DNA of 64,000 nucleotides from Geitlerinema sp. BBD 1991-9 (GTDB taxonomy: Bacteria; Cyanobacteriota; Cyanobacteriia; Cyanobacteriales; Geitlerinemataceae), in NCBI GenBank assembly GCA_001657325.1, contig LWRO01000015.1, forward strand, positions 1 through 64,000, given 5' to 3'. Made by a program: the position numbers and the translations under genes. The notes under the pieces were generated by a model. The model saw only the letters and a list, made by a program, of their open reading frames with translations, ran no database searches and was not told the DNA's origin. Shown one piece after another: positions 39,348-48,640 of this stretch; the first letter of the stretch is position 1; each line of letters starts with the position of its first letter.

Positions 39348-39520
39348 CTGGAATATGCAAAAACATCGACTTGCATGGATTGAACGGGTTTGGCTTCTCT
39401 GTGTAAAATTTTGCGAACTCTTTCAGTGGTATCGTTGCTAAAAACTTCTTCACTACATCGATCTCACACTAAAGCCGAAATGTATTCGATCGGAACGGAT
39501 TTTCCATCGATCTGAAAACT
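39344..39520 (-). pseudogene. Small decayed reading frame after dndB
   Basis: On the minus strand, the frame ending with TAA at 39344-39346 reads CSEEVFSNDTTERVRKILHR then EAKPVQSMQVDVFAYSS, with protein-like composition. A TGA at 39464-39466 interrupts it after FQIDGKSVPIEYISALV, and a further stop closes it at 39521. There is no start codon. I cannot name the family. It is probably the remains of an accessory gene. Confidence 0.35.
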
Positions 39521-39581
39521 TCATTCATTTCTTTGTGAGTCACTTCAGTCGATACGCAGACGTGACTTTTAAGCATCCAAG

Positions 39582-40826
39582 TTACCCCGCCTTCGCCACA
39601 ACTCCCGACTCTGTCAATAACTCCACCGCCGTCTGATAAGGCCGATCGATCTCCGTCCCCACCTCATCTCGCCGCACCGGATTCTGTTTCACCACGTAAT
39701 CCGGCATAATCCCTAACTTATTAATATCCTTATGATTCGGCGTTTCGTACTTCGCTACTGTCACCGCCAAACCGGAATCGTCCGACAAATCGAACAGCGA
39801 CTGAATTAACCCTTTCCCAAACGTCCGTTCTCCCACTAATTGTGCGCGGCCGTTATCCTGTAACGCACCTGCTAAAATCTCACTCGCACTCGCCGTTCCT
39901 TGATTCACCAACACCACCAACGGTGCATCCGTCAACGCCTCGTGTCCCGCGTCGAAACTGTCTAAAATCGCTTGTCGGTTCACGGTATAAACAATAGTGG
40001 AATCGTTCAACCACAATCGCGCGATTTCAATTCCCGTTTGTAACAACCCCCCGGGATTGTTTCGCAAATCCAATACGAACGCATCCGCACCTTGCGCGTC
40101 CAAAGATTCGATCGATTGCGCCATCTCTTCCGCTGCATTCGCACTAAACTGAGTCAGACGAATGTAACCGATCTGCATGTCCGGTGCGTCTTCCACCGTT
40201 CGCAAATCCGCCGTCACGGGATTGAGTGCAATCCGATCGCGCACGAGTACGATATCCTCGATCGATCCTCCCTCAAACCGTTCGATCGTCAGCTTCACCT
40301 CCGTTCCCGCCGGGCCGCGCATCCGTCCCGCCGCTTCGTCCAACGTCAGTGACTTTGTCGCAACTCCGTCGATCTCTAAAATCGCATCTCCCGGTTGAAT
40401 TCCCGCTATATCCGCAGGCGCACCCGCAATCGGCGCGATCGCCTTTAATTGCTTGGTCTCGACATCGATTGCAATTTGCAATCCTACCCCCGTTAACTCA
40501 CCGGAGGTATTCACCTGTAAATTACGGTATCGATCGGGACGCAGCAACCGCGTAAACGGATCGTCGAGTTTCGCTAACATTCCCTCAATCGTCTCGTAAG
40601 CCTCCTCGCGGTTTTGCATCGGCGATCGCAACGCGCGTTGTCGGACTTTCCACCAATTCCGTCCGTTAAACGTCTCGTCCACATAGGCGCGGTTGACAAT
40701 GCGCCAAACTTCCGATACTAACTTCTGTTCCTCCGTTAGTGCTAAAGCCGGCGGTGTCCATCCCAGCCAAACCAGGAACGTCAAGATAATGGGGAAGAGT
40801 CCTAGCCAGAAAGCGCGTTTGTGCAT
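39582..40826 (-). CDS. ctpA: Carboxyl-terminal processing peptidase (S41), CtpA-like
   Basis: A 414-residue S41 protease. Starting at ATG 40826 (MHKRAFWLGLFPIILTFLVWLG) it has a Sec signal ending near PPALA. A PDZ domain lies at about 95-185 (LTGVGLQIAIDVETKQLKAIAPIAGAPADIAGIQPGDAILEIDG). The catalytic domain contains FVLDLRNNPGG, the nucleophile Ser in GTASASEILAGALQD, and the general base Lys in GERTFGKGLIQ. Cyanobacterial CtpA trims the C-terminus of the D1 protein in the lumen, needed for assembling the oxygen-evolving cluster. It is divergent from petB across about 340 bases. Other Ctp paralogues (CtpB, CtpC) exist; the proximity to petBD is common for CtpA. Confidence 0.88.
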   Translation of the reverse strand: MHKRAFWLGLFPIILTFLVWLGWTPPALALTEEQKLVSEVWRIVNRAYVDETFNGRNWWKVRQRALRSPMQNREEAYETIEGMLAKLDDPFTRLLRPDRYRNLQVNTSGELTGVGLQIAIDVETKQLKAIAPIAGAPADIAGIQPGDAILEIDGVATKSLTLDEAAGRMRGPAGTEVKLTIERFEGGSIEDIVLVRDRIALNPVTADLRTVEDAPDMQIGYIRLTQFSANAAEEMAQSIESLDAQGADAFVLDLRNNPGGLLQTGIEIARLWLNDSTIVYTVNRQAILDSFDAGHEALTDAPLVVLVNQGTASASEILAGALQDNGRAQLVGERTFGKGLIQSLFDLSDDSGLAVTVAKYETPNHKDINKLGIMPDYVVKQNPVRRDEVGTEIDRPYQTAVELLTESGVVAKAG

Positions 40827-41168
40827 AAGAGAATCCAAGGCGTTAGAGTTAAAAATTTTAACGCGATTTCAGAATCGCTTGTCCCGTTCTGCCTAGCTTA
40901 CCCAATTCCCTTCTGTTGTTAGGTCGGCTTCTGACTCCGCTTCCTAAGCTGTGTTAAATTTTTTATAGGATTTTTTGCCGTGAAGTCTCCTGTCAGAAGT
41001 TTCGATCGAGTTGTTCTCGATTCGATCGGCTGTGGCGAAATTTCAGTCCAGTCAGTCACTTCACGGCTTTTGCCGAACCTCGGTAACGGCCTAATACTTC
41101 CTCAGCGACAGTCGATAAGGCTGTCGTGGTACACTTCACAAACCGAAACATTTCCCCCAACTGGCTTT
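40827..41168. promoter_or_regulatory. Divergent ctpA/petB promoter region
   Basis: 342 bases. The petB reading frame stays open upstream to 40980, but homology fixes the start at 41169. An AT-rich segment around 40955-40972 (TTTTTTATAGG) is a candidate promoter for petB. Nothing else recognised. Confidence 0.4.
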
Positions 41169-41837
41169 ATGTTCTCTAAGGAAGTCACTGACTCGAAAGT
41201 CTATAAGTGGTTCGACGAGCGCCTCGAGATTCAGGCGATCGCCGATGACATCACTGACAAATACGTTCCACCCCACGTTAACATTTTCTACTGTTTGGGT
41301 GGAATTACGCTCGTTTGCTTCCTAATCCAGTTTGCCACTGGATTTGCAATGACCTTCTACTACAAACCGACGGTCACGGAAGCTTACGCCTCGATTCAAT
41401 ATCTGATGACCGAAGTGAACTTCGGTTGGCTCATCCGTTCCATTCACCGCTGGTCTGCCAGCATGATGGTGCTGATGATGATCCTGCACGTTTTCCGAGT
41501 TTACCTGACCGGCGGTTTCAAAAAACCCCGCGAACTAACTTGGGTGACGGGTGTGGTTCTCGCCGTCATCACCGTTTCCTTCGGTGTCACGGGATACTCT
41601 CTCCCTTGGGATCAAGTGGGTTACTGGGCTGTGAAAATCGTGAGCGGCGTTCCCGAAGCCATCCCCGTCGTGGGTAGCTTTATGGTGGAAATGCTGCGCG
41701 GTGGTACCAGTGTCGGACAATCTACCCTGACCCGCTTCTACAGCCTGCATACCTTCGTGTTGCCTTGGCTGATTGCAGTCTTCATGCTGCTGCACTTCTT
41801 AATGATCCGCAAACAAGGGATCTCCGGTCCCTTATAA
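41169..41837 (+). CDS. petB: Cytochrome b6
   Basis: A 222-residue protein, exactly the family length when begun at ATG 41169 ([20 protein letters not shown]). It carries the two b-type hemes and the covalently bound heme c-n of the cytochrome b6f complex. Cys42 in NIFYCLGG is the heme c-n anchor. Four membrane helices are evident, and the heme-ligating His lie in [21 protein letters not shown] and [28 protein letters not shown]. The quinol-site stretch [21 protein letters not shown] is present. It is followed by petD 116 bases on. Confidence 0.97.
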   Translation: MFSKEVTDSKVYKWFDERLEIQAIADDITDKYVPPHVNIFYCLGGITLVCFLIQFATGFAMTFYYKPTVTEAYASIQYLMTEVNFGWLIRSIHRWSASMMVLMMILHVFRVYLTGGFKKPRELTWVTGVVLAVITVSFGVTGYSLPWDQVGYWAVKIVSGVPEAIPVVGSFMVEMLRGGTSVGQSTLTRFYSLHTFVLPWLIAVFMLLHFLMIRKQGISGPL

Positions 41838-41953
41838 TTCCGAAACGTTTGGAAAAAGGGATATTTGCTAGACTATCCCTAATCTAAAATGCTCGTCGGA
41901 ATTTTATATATCTTCCTTTCAGCTATCCTCGCAGAAGGAGAACACAGTTTACA

Positions 41954-42436
41954 ATGTCCATCCTTAAAAAGCCGGATCTCAGCGATCCTAAACTGCGGGC
42001 GAAACTCGCCCAAGGCATGGGTCACAACTACTACGGCGAACCTGCTTGGCCGAACGACCTGCTTTATGTCTTCCCCGTGGTTATTCTGGGGACGATCGCC
42101 TGCGTTACAGGCTTAGCCGTCCTCGACCCTGCAATGGTGGGCGAACCCGCCGATCCCTTCGCTACGCCGTTGGAAATTCTGCCGGAATGGTATCTCTATC
42201 CGGTGTTCCAGATTCTCCGTGTCGTCCCGAATAAATTGTTGGGAATTGCGTTACAAACGTTGGTTCCTCTGGGCTTGATGACGATTCCGTTCATCGAAAG
42301 CATCAACAAATTCCAAAACCCCTTCCGCCGTCCGGTTGCAACAACGGTTTTCCTCTTTGGAACCGCTGTTACGCTGTGGTTGGGTATCGGTGCGACGATG
42401 CCGATCGATAAATCTCTGACTCTCGGCTTGTTCTAA
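41954..42436 (+). CDS. petD: Cytochrome b6f subunit IV
   Basis: A 160-residue three-helix protein completing the cytochrome b module. It begins [38 protein letters not shown] and has the conserved quinol-site [13 protein letters not shown]. The helices are near 40-60, 95-115 and 128-148. AGGAGAA precedes the ATG by eight bases. It forms the standard petBD operon. Confidence 0.97.
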   Translation: MSILKKPDLSDPKLRAKLAQGMGHNYYGEPAWPNDLLYVFPVVILGTIACVTGLAVLDPAMVGEPADPFATPLEILPEWYLYPVFQILRVVPNKLLGIALQTLVPLGLMTIPFIESINKFQNPFRRPVATTVFLFGTAVTLWLGIGATMPIDKSLTLGLF

Positions 42437-42868
42437 ATCGGCTGTGAGTTCGGAACAATTTACGCCTGTCAGTTTTTGTTGAAACGCGCCGATGGTGTGG
42501 CTGGTAACAAGAATTGATGGGCGTAGTTTTTTGAGAGTTGATAAGGTGGGAGTATAGAAAAATTACTAACGCCCAAATCCTCGCCACCGAACTATCCCTC
42601 GGTTTATCGCTTTGATGTTGCAGCGTATCAACAACTTGTCACAGCCGGAGTTGTGGCGGCAGACGATCGATTGGAACTCATCCAAGATTGTCAGTTCGTC
42701 GTTGCTCGATTTGTCCCCGTACAAAAGCCATCGTAGAATGTCTGGATGCGACGAACTCAGTCTGTTTTCGACACTTCAGATTGGGTTTGAGTTGGGTGTA
42801 TCTCGCTTTTGTAGATCGCCGATTCAAAAAAAGTATGTCTAAGGCTGCTTGCTGTTTTGGGTTTTTTC
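42437..42868. other. Intergenic region after petD
   Basis: 430 bases, containing the Uma2 fragment described separately. The rest has no recognised gene, and no strong terminator was seen after petD. Confidence 0.4.
42569..42736 (+). pseudogene. Uma2-family nuclease fragment
   Basis: A 55-codon frame without a start codon reads YRFDVAAYQQLVTAGVVAAD then DRLELIQDC. This matches the N-terminal motif of Uma2 proteins (a Tyr-containing helix, then DDRVELIEGE). It breaks after DCQF and stops at 42736. The catalytic core is missing. It is a second decayed Uma2 in this window. Confidence 0.5.
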
Positions 42869-44344
42869 ATGCAAGACTTTCCTCAACCCCTCGATAAAGT
42901 TGCCATTTCTTTATCGATCGTCTTACTGGTATTGACAGGATTGCTATTGCTGGGGGGAGATCGAAGCGTTCCTCGCGTGCGCGATTTCAGTTGGGACGAT
43001 CGAACGATCTCGGCGGGCGATCGAGCGTTTATCCTCACCTTCACGCGACCGATGAACCTCAACAGCGTGGAAGACAATTTATCGATCGATCCTCCCCTAC
43101 CGGGAAAAATCAGTTGGGCGGGGACGCGCATGGCTTACACCCTCGAATATCCCGCACCTTACGGTTCGGAGTACACCGTGCGACTGACGGGCGCTCGCGA
43201 TCGATTCACGGAAGCCGACGACGTACAACACCACATCGACCCCTTCCAAAACACCTTCCGGACTCGAGATCGTGCGTTTGTCTACTTAGGATCGCAAGAA
43301 GACGAGCGGGGACAACTCATGCTCTACAACTTCACCCGCGACGAAAAAATTCCCCTTACGCCCGCCGATCTGACGGTGATGGACTTTCAACTCTATCCCG
43401 ACGGCGATCGAGTCTTATTTTCCGCAATCGATCGACAAAGTCAAGATGCAGGACTGACAGATACGCAAATCTTCACGGTCACAACCGGCTTAGCCGCAAG
43501 TGAAACGCGCAAAACTGAAACCCCTGGAAGAGTCAACCGGATTCTCGACAACGAAACCTATCAAAACCTACAATTTGCCCTATCGCCCGACGGAAGTACC
43601 ATCGTCGTTCAGCGAGCGAACCGCAAAAATCCCGGTGCAGACTTCGGATTGTGGGTCGTTCGAGACGATAAAGCACCGCAAAAATTCGAGACGCAACCGG
43701 GGGGTGAATTCGCCATCGCACCCAACAGTCGCGAACTGGCGATCGCTCAAGGTCAAGGAGTCGCTTTACTTTCGATTGCGGACGGGGACGAAGGAAAAGA
43801 GCCGTTACAGTTTTTCCCGCAATACGGTCGCATCATGGGTTTCACCAACGACGGTGGGGCGGCGGTTATGGTGAAATTCAACATCGATTACACCCGATCG
43901 ATGGTTTTAGTCCCCAATACCGGCGAACCGCAAGAACTCCTCAAAACGACGGGTTCGATCTTGCAAGCTCAGTTCGATTCCACCGGACGCTATTTATATT
44001 GTTTGCTCACGGAACTCATTGAGGGTGAAGAATACGTCGAACGTCCCTATATTCTGGTTCTCGACTTAGAGACGAAACAGTCGAAAGAACTCTTGCGGTT
44101 CGATCGAAGCCCCCTCGATTTACAAATGAGCGTGTCCCCAGACGGCCAAGCGATCCTGTTCGATCGACTGCTGACGAATCCGCAAGCCATCCGCCCCAAC
44201 GTTCCGCTTACGAATTCCGGCGAAGCCATCGACAAAAGCGAGTTATGGGCGTTATTTCCCCTCGTCGATATCGATGGCGAACTCGCCCAGCCTCAGCCCA
44301 CTCAATTGCCCCTGAACGGCTTCCGCCCTCGTTGGCTACCGTGA
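42869..44344 (+). CDS. Ig-like/beta-propeller membrane-anchored protein
   Basis: A 491-residue protein with one N-terminal membrane helix (VAISLSIVLLVLTGLLLLGG), so most of it lies outside the cytoplasm. Residues 35-125 look like a bacterial Ig-like domain (FILTFTRPMNLNSVEDNLSIDPPLPGKISW). The remainder carries beta-propeller-like blades of the TolB/WD40 type (DFQLYPDGDRVLFSAIDRQSQ, FALSPDGSTIVVQRA, QMSVSPDGQAILFDR). The ATG at 42869 is chosen over an upstream non-ATG start in the same frame. The role is unknown; a scaffold or cell-envelope function is possible. Confidence 0.7.
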   Translation: MQDFPQPLDKVAISLSIVLLVLTGLLLLGGDRSVPRVRDFSWDDRTISAGDRAFILTFTRPMNLNSVEDNLSIDPPLPGKISWAGTRMAYTLEYPAPYGSEYTVRLTGARDRFTEADDVQHHIDPFQNTFRTRDRAFVYLGSQEDERGQLMLYNFTRDEKIPLTPADLTVMDFQLYPDGDRVLFSAIDRQSQDAGLTDTQIFTVTTGLAASETRKTETPGRVNRILDNETYQNLQFALSPDGSTIVVQRANRKNPGADFGLWVVRDDKAPQKFETQPGGEFAIAPNSRELAIAQGQGVALLSIADGDEGKEPLQFFPQYGRIMGFTNDGGAAVMVKFNIDYTRSMVLVPNTGEPQELLKTTGSILQAQFDSTGRYLYCLLTELIEGEEYVERPYILVLDLETKQSKELLRFDRSPLDLQMSVSPDGQAILFDRLLTNPQAIRPNVPLTNSGEAIDKSELWALFPLVDIDGELAQPQPTQLPLNGFRPRWLP

Positions 44345-44359
44345 GCCAGTCGATCGAGG

Positions 44360-45211
44360 TTACGTTGTGGACGAGCGGCGCAAAAAGGGAATTAACGCTT
44401 TACCCACGTCTTCCGACCAATGCTCTTGGGGATAATGCGCTGCTTCCTCGAGGCGCACGAACTGACCGTTTTCGAGTTCGTTAGCGAAGGCTTTCGCCGG
44501 TTCGACAGACAGCCAAGGATCGAGAACGCCCCAAACCACGAGACTGGGTTGCGTCCACTGGCGAAATCCGTTATCAATTTCTGCCATCGCGCTTTTTAAT
44601 TGCAGGTTTTGCAACGTGTACAGTAACGCTCGACCGGCATCGGAACTTTTCAACCAGGGACGGCGATATACATCGAGATCTTCATCGGGAATCACAAAGC
44701 CGCTGCCTTTTTCCAAGGTTCGATCGACCAATAGCGGATCTTGCGTCATCATATCCCCGACAAAGGGCAAACTCATCTGTTTGAACGTCCAAGGTAACGT
44801 TGCGTCTGGCGAAACGGGAGCGTTGAGAACGGCAATGCGATCGACTCGATCGGGATATCTCAAAGCGTATTGCAAGCCCACCGATCCTAAAAATCCTTGT
44901 ACGACCAAAGACACTCGATCGAGTTCCAGCGCGTCGAGAAACGCACCCAGCGCTTCAACAAACGCATCGGGGGTGTAAGCGAACTCTCGTTTTTCCGGCT
45001 TGCTCGATCGACCGTACCCCAACCAATCTGGCGCAACGCCGCGTACCCCCTGACTGGCGAGTTCGGGCATAATTGCACTCCAGCTATACCCGAGAGAGGG
45101 AATACCGTGTAAGAATACCGCAGTCGGTACGTCAGGTGGATTGACGGGGTTTGCTTCGCGATAAAACCAATCCCAAGATCCGACAGTAATAATTTTTTCT
45201 TCAACAGCCAC
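44360..45211 (-). CDS. Alpha/beta-fold hydrolase, nucleophile position changed
   Basis: A 283-residue alpha/beta-hydrolase of the haloalkane-dehalogenase/epoxide-hydrolase-like branch: FLHGIPSLGYSWSAIMPELA (oxyanion loop), APDWLGYGRS, the elbow VVQGFLGSVGLQYALRYPDR, the acid region VVWGVLDPWLSVEPA, and EEAAHYPQEHWSEDVG with the catalytic His. At the nucleophile elbow the residue expected as Asp or Ser aligns with Gly106. It may therefore be a non-hydrolytic family member or use Ser110. It converges with the Ig-like gene. Confidence 0.8.
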   Translation of the reverse strand: MAVEEKIITVGSWDWFYREANPVNPPDVPTAVFLHGIPSLGYSWSAIMPELASQGVRGVAPDWLGYGRSSKPEKREFAYTPDAFVEALGAFLDALELDRVSLVVQGFLGSVGLQYALRYPDRVDRIAVLNAPVSPDATLPWTFKQMSLPFVGDMMTQDPLLVDRTLEKGSGFVIPDEDLDVYRRPWLKSSDAGRALLYTLQNLQLKSAMAEIDNGFRQWTQPSLVVWGVLDPWLSVEPAKAFANELENGQFVRLEEAAHYPQEHWSEDVGKALIPFLRRSSTT

Positions 45212-45418
45212 AGTTTTTCGGTTCGATCTTAAACGTTTGCAAAAAGTTCTCAGTTCACGAGTTATATCACTTTTCGCGAAGTTCGATCGAAGAAGAGAGC
45301 GAGGGCCAAGACACCATAAGAGAGGCGATCGCTCCAGAAACAGTGCAGGTTAGGGCATGTCGTCAGTTCGGGGAGCAGAGGCTTGGCGCAAGGATTGACA
45401 GCCCGGACGCTGAGTTGA

Positions 45419-46282
45419 CTATGTCTTAGCCGTGACGACGTACCACATTCGATCGGGCAGTGTCCGCCTTCTCAGAAATGTCTCCTCTAGATCGCCTTGT
45501 TGTAAAACTTCGATATTCTGAAAACCTTTCTCTCTCAACCACGATTCCATTTCATCGGCATACATTCCAAAGCGATAAGGCTCGCCAATTTCCACAAGTC
45601 GATCGATATTTGAATGTATGCCTGGGATCGCGTGGTTCTTAAACGTCATGAGTGGCGAACAGCAATCAAATACAAAAACTGAAGACGGAGTCATTATATC
45701 TTCGATCCAGTCCAGCATATTGGAAACAATCTCTTTTTCTAAATAGTAACTAACGCCTTGCCAGATGTAAATTGTTGGGATTTTCCTGTTAAATCCATGT
45801 GCGAAAATATTATCGAGCTGGTCTAGATTGAAATTGCCAGGAATTAGCGATAATTCCTGAGGAATCTGGCCGATTTGTGCCAGTAAGCATTTTTTCTTAT
45901 CGTCGATTGTCTCGGGTAAATCAACTTCAAATGTCTTGACTGAGTTGTCTCGAATGGATGCAAGACGAAAAAATCTCGTATCGTAACCAGAACCGAGTAA
46001 GAGAAGCTGTTTGCATCCAGTGGCGATAGAGGATTCAATGACTTCGTCGCCGTATTTCTCTCTGAGGATTACATACCAGTAAGCAATTTGTTGAAAGTGT
46101 TCCGTTTCGTCTTTTGGCTCAGATTTCATATTGGGAGGGTTGGTTTTTAATCTGTCAATTAAAGATCGATCGAAAAACCAATGAAGGCAACCGTCAACAA
46201 AAAGAGTATCGTCTTGAAATTGATGTATAAGTTTTAGTAATGCGGTTCCTTTGTTTGTGGAATTAAGCCATTCAATATTCAT
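45419..46282 (-). CDS. LCM-type class I SAM-dependent methyltransferase
   Basis: A 287-residue protein of the leucine carboxyl methyltransferase/TIGR00027 group. It has the SAM-binding motif KQLLLLGSGYDTRFFRLA, the acidic turn FEVDLPETIDDKK, and IPTIYIWQGVSYYLEKEIVSNML. The C-terminal region has ESWLREKGFQNIEV. Relatives methylate carboxyl or hydroxyl groups in small molecules or peptides. No biosynthetic cluster surrounds it. The gene is AT-richer than its neighbours. Confidence 0.82.
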   Translation of the reverse strand: MNIEWLNSTNKGTALLKLIHQFQDDTLFVDGCLHWFFDRSLIDRLKTNPPNMKSEPKDETEHFQQIAYWYVILREKYGDEVIESSIATGCKQLLLLGSGYDTRFFRLASIRDNSVKTFEVDLPETIDDKKKCLLAQIGQIPQELSLIPGNFNLDQLDNIFAHGFNRKIPTIYIWQGVSYYLEKEIVSNMLDWIEDIMTPSSVFVFDCCSPLMTFKNHAIPGIHSNIDRLVEIGEPYRFGMYADEMESWLREKGFQNIEVLQQGDLEETFLRRRTLPDRMWYVVTAKT

Positions 46283-46700
46283 GTTTTTTATCTATCTTTC
46301 TAAAGACTAAACTACCAAGACATTCATCGTGCTGAGCTACTTAACATTTTGATTTTAACTTGTCAGCCTAAAAAATGCCATCTACAGTTAAACGACTAAG
46401 CTAAGGTTTCTGAAGAGAGTTGTAGACTATAAGTAACCGCCCCGCGATCCGAATAGACATTGGCTTCGAGAATTGGTTAAGCTGTTCGACATTCAAATTG
46501 CACAGTGCCAAATTCAAACGCCTATCACAATGGGGCTTACAGGACTAGAAATATGCAGTCCAAGAGTCGAATAGCTTATGGACACCTCGAAAAATTGATT
46601 CTGGCTCAAAATTCAATGGCTGAAACCCTTAAAATCTCGTTTTTGATTCTCGATAGTAGAGCCTATTTCTCAATAAGCTTGAATCGATCGAGGTACCCTT
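46283..46700. other. Intergenic region before the tandem GNAT gene
   Basis: 418 bases between divergent genes. No gene, repeat or clear promoter pair was recognised. A GAGG at 46690-46693 serves the GNAT gene as ribosome-binding site. Confidence 0.4.
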
Positions 46701-47858
46701 ATGCAGCTTTCATTTCCGAAGATCGAACTACCTGCCGATCGAGAACAGCTCGTTCGTTGGCTCTCTAGTGAAACCTGGCCGTTTCATATCAGCGAGCAGC
46801 TCAGCCGAGAAGTTGTCTTGGGATGGATTCAAGACGGGATATTCACTGGCACCGATCGCCAGACTTTTTGGATTGTTGCTGACTCGAATCAGCGGGTGGG
46901 GCTAATTCGCCTCTTTGACCTGGATGACATCGAGGATGGCTACCCATTCTTCGACTTAAGGATAAAGGCTGCCTACCGAGAACAGGGCATTGGTCAGCAA
47001 GCATTACAATGGCTAACTCGCTATCTGTTTGAAACCTGGCCGCAGCTCAAACGTATTGCTGGGACGACTCGGGAAGACAATTTGTCGATGCGGCACGTCT
47101 TTCGCAAATGTGGGTACGTCAAAGAAGGACACTTTCGGAAGGACTGGCCGACCGCTGAGGGGCAACGGTACGACACGATCCAGTACGCCATCCTACGGGA
47201 GGATTGGGTAAACCAAACCGTCACCCCCGTAAATTGGAACGATGACGGCGATCTTCTCTGGAAAATTCGACCTTACCGACAAGAAGATGAAGTGCAGTGG
47301 CTGCGCTGTCGCCTCCTAGCCTTTCTCGATACAGCTTATTTCGACAACGTACTACGGGCAAAAGAACGTTACGCTAACCCTGCGATCGAACTGGTGGCAG
47401 AACTCGATCGAAAAATTGTTGGTCTCATCGACATCGAATGTGAAGAGGAGCCGGGAACGGTCTGCTCGCCATCGTCCGATCCAGCGATAACGGGCAAAGC
47501 GGGTATGATTTGGCATATTGCAGTTCATCCGGACTTTCGCCGTCGAGGGATTGGCAGAGCCTTGCTACAAGCTGCAGTTTCGATCGCGAAACAGTCTCGT
47601 ATTCAGCGATTGGAAGCTTGGACGCGAGACGACGTACCAACTCAACAATGGTACGACGCTCAGGGATTTCAGAAAGTTGAGACCTACTTTCACGTTTACG
47701 TGCAAGACGATGAAGTAGAAGGTTGTATGAGCAGTCATGTTCCTGGACTGAAGCCAAGATCTGTCTTTGCTCACTATCAGGGAGAGAATACCCGCCACAT
47801 CGAACGACAATTTCGCCGCGTACACAGCTGCAATCGATACGATTTGTCTCTGATTTAA
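46701..47858 (+). CDS. Tandem GNAT acetyltransferase
   Basis: A 385-residue protein made of two GNAT domains. The first (about 1-170) is RimJ/RimL-like, with DLRIKAAYREQGIGQQALQWL as the acetyl-CoA loop and NLSMRHVFRKCGYVKEGHFRKDW. The second (about 185-345) has a canonical motif A, IWHIAVHPDFRRRGIGRALLQAA, and WYDAQGFQKVETYFHVY. Both acetyl-CoA loops are intact, so both may be active. GNATs acetylate proteins, antibiotics or small amines; the substrate cannot be read. The fusion of two different GNAT types is less usual. Confidence 0.82.
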   Translation: MQLSFPKIELPADREQLVRWLSSETWPFHISEQLSREVVLGWIQDGIFTGTDRQTFWIVADSNQRVGLIRLFDLDDIEDGYPFFDLRIKAAYREQGIGQQALQWLTRYLFETWPQLKRIAGTTREDNLSMRHVFRKCGYVKEGHFRKDWPTAEGQRYDTIQYAILREDWVNQTVTPVNWNDDGDLLWKIRPYRQEDEVQWLRCRLLAFLDTAYFDNVLRAKERYANPAIELVAELDRKIVGLIDIECEEEPGTVCSPSSDPAITGKAGMIWHIAVHPDFRRRGIGRALLQAAVSIAKQSRIQRLEAWTRDDVPTQQWYDAQGFQKVETYFHVYVQDDEVEGCMSSHVPGLKPRSVFAHYQGENTRHIERQFRRVHSCNRYDLSLI

Positions 47859-48012
47859 CGCGCGAGCGCTCGGTGGTGACAGCTGTCACCAAAGCTTCTT
47901 CGTTTCGATCGCCAGTCGGACACCTGAAACGTCATGCCGAACAACCCGAACGAGTCACCGTGACGACTGCGAGATGGGAAGATACTAAAACTATCGAGTT
48001 CAGTCCAGCGCG

Positions 48013-48228
48013 ATGTTCCCTCAACTCCAACTTCTCCCCGGTGCCATCTCTGACATTCTCGCTTCCGTGACAGAAACTGGATATCTCACCGTTGCCGATC
48101 GTTACGGGTTGATGGCTGCAACGCTCGATGACACCCTTGACGAGATCGATCGACGCTCTGCTAACCGCCTCCTGCGAGCTGTCCTGCACGGACGGGTACA
48201 GTTGGTTGACGAGCTGTGCTTGGCTTGA
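48013..48228 (+). CDS. Small conserved-looking protein, unknown
   Basis: A 71-residue helical protein. The stretch VTETGYLTVADRYGLMAATL then DEIDRRSANRLLRAVLHGRVQ and VDELCLA resembles small cyanobacterial hypothetical proteins I have seen, with no known function. It has no membrane segment. The start ATG lacks a strong ribosome-binding site. Confidence 0.55.
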   Translation: MFPQLQLLPGAISDILASVTETGYLTVADRYGLMAATLDDTLDEIDRRSANRLLRAVLHGRVQLVDELCLA

Positions 48229-48640
48229 ACTCGAATCGATTTTTTGATGTAATGCACGGTTGTGATTGGCACGTTCGAGAAATCCTGGTACTGTCGTAAT
48301 TTGAAAGCTGGACAAGAGGCTGGAAGAAACGATCGCAATAGCTTTTAGATTTGTTAACCGATCGATTTTCAATATTCGAGCTTGTTAATCAGATCGAAAA
48401 AAGTCAACATATATTGAAAAGATAATGAATTTACGTTTTTTGGAAAAGAAAAAACTGTGCGTATCAAGCAAGAAGTTCTTCTCTTGACGAGTGCGAGGCT
48501 TTATATCAAACGAGAATTGCAAATTAATTTATAGGGTATCCTATTTTAAAAGTTTCGTCGTTTTGTGGTTTAAGTTTGGTGTTGCCGGTTTTTGGTTCTT
48601 GCTTTTTAATAGAAATAGAGCGCTTGGCAGGATCGCAGCA
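48229..48640. other. Leader region of the DUF2808 gene
   Basis: About 410 AT-rich bases. An imperfect palindrome (TCAAG and AAGAA arms with TTCTT and CTTGA) lies at 48464-48487. The downstream frame is open from 48491, but this part lacks homology. No other gene recognised. Confidence 0.35.

Noticed and set aside
48491-48640. Fifty-codon N-terminal extension of the DUF2808 protein
   Set aside because: The signal peptide and conserved domain fit a start at 48641 with GGCAGG upstream; the extension is aromatic-rich and unlike the family.
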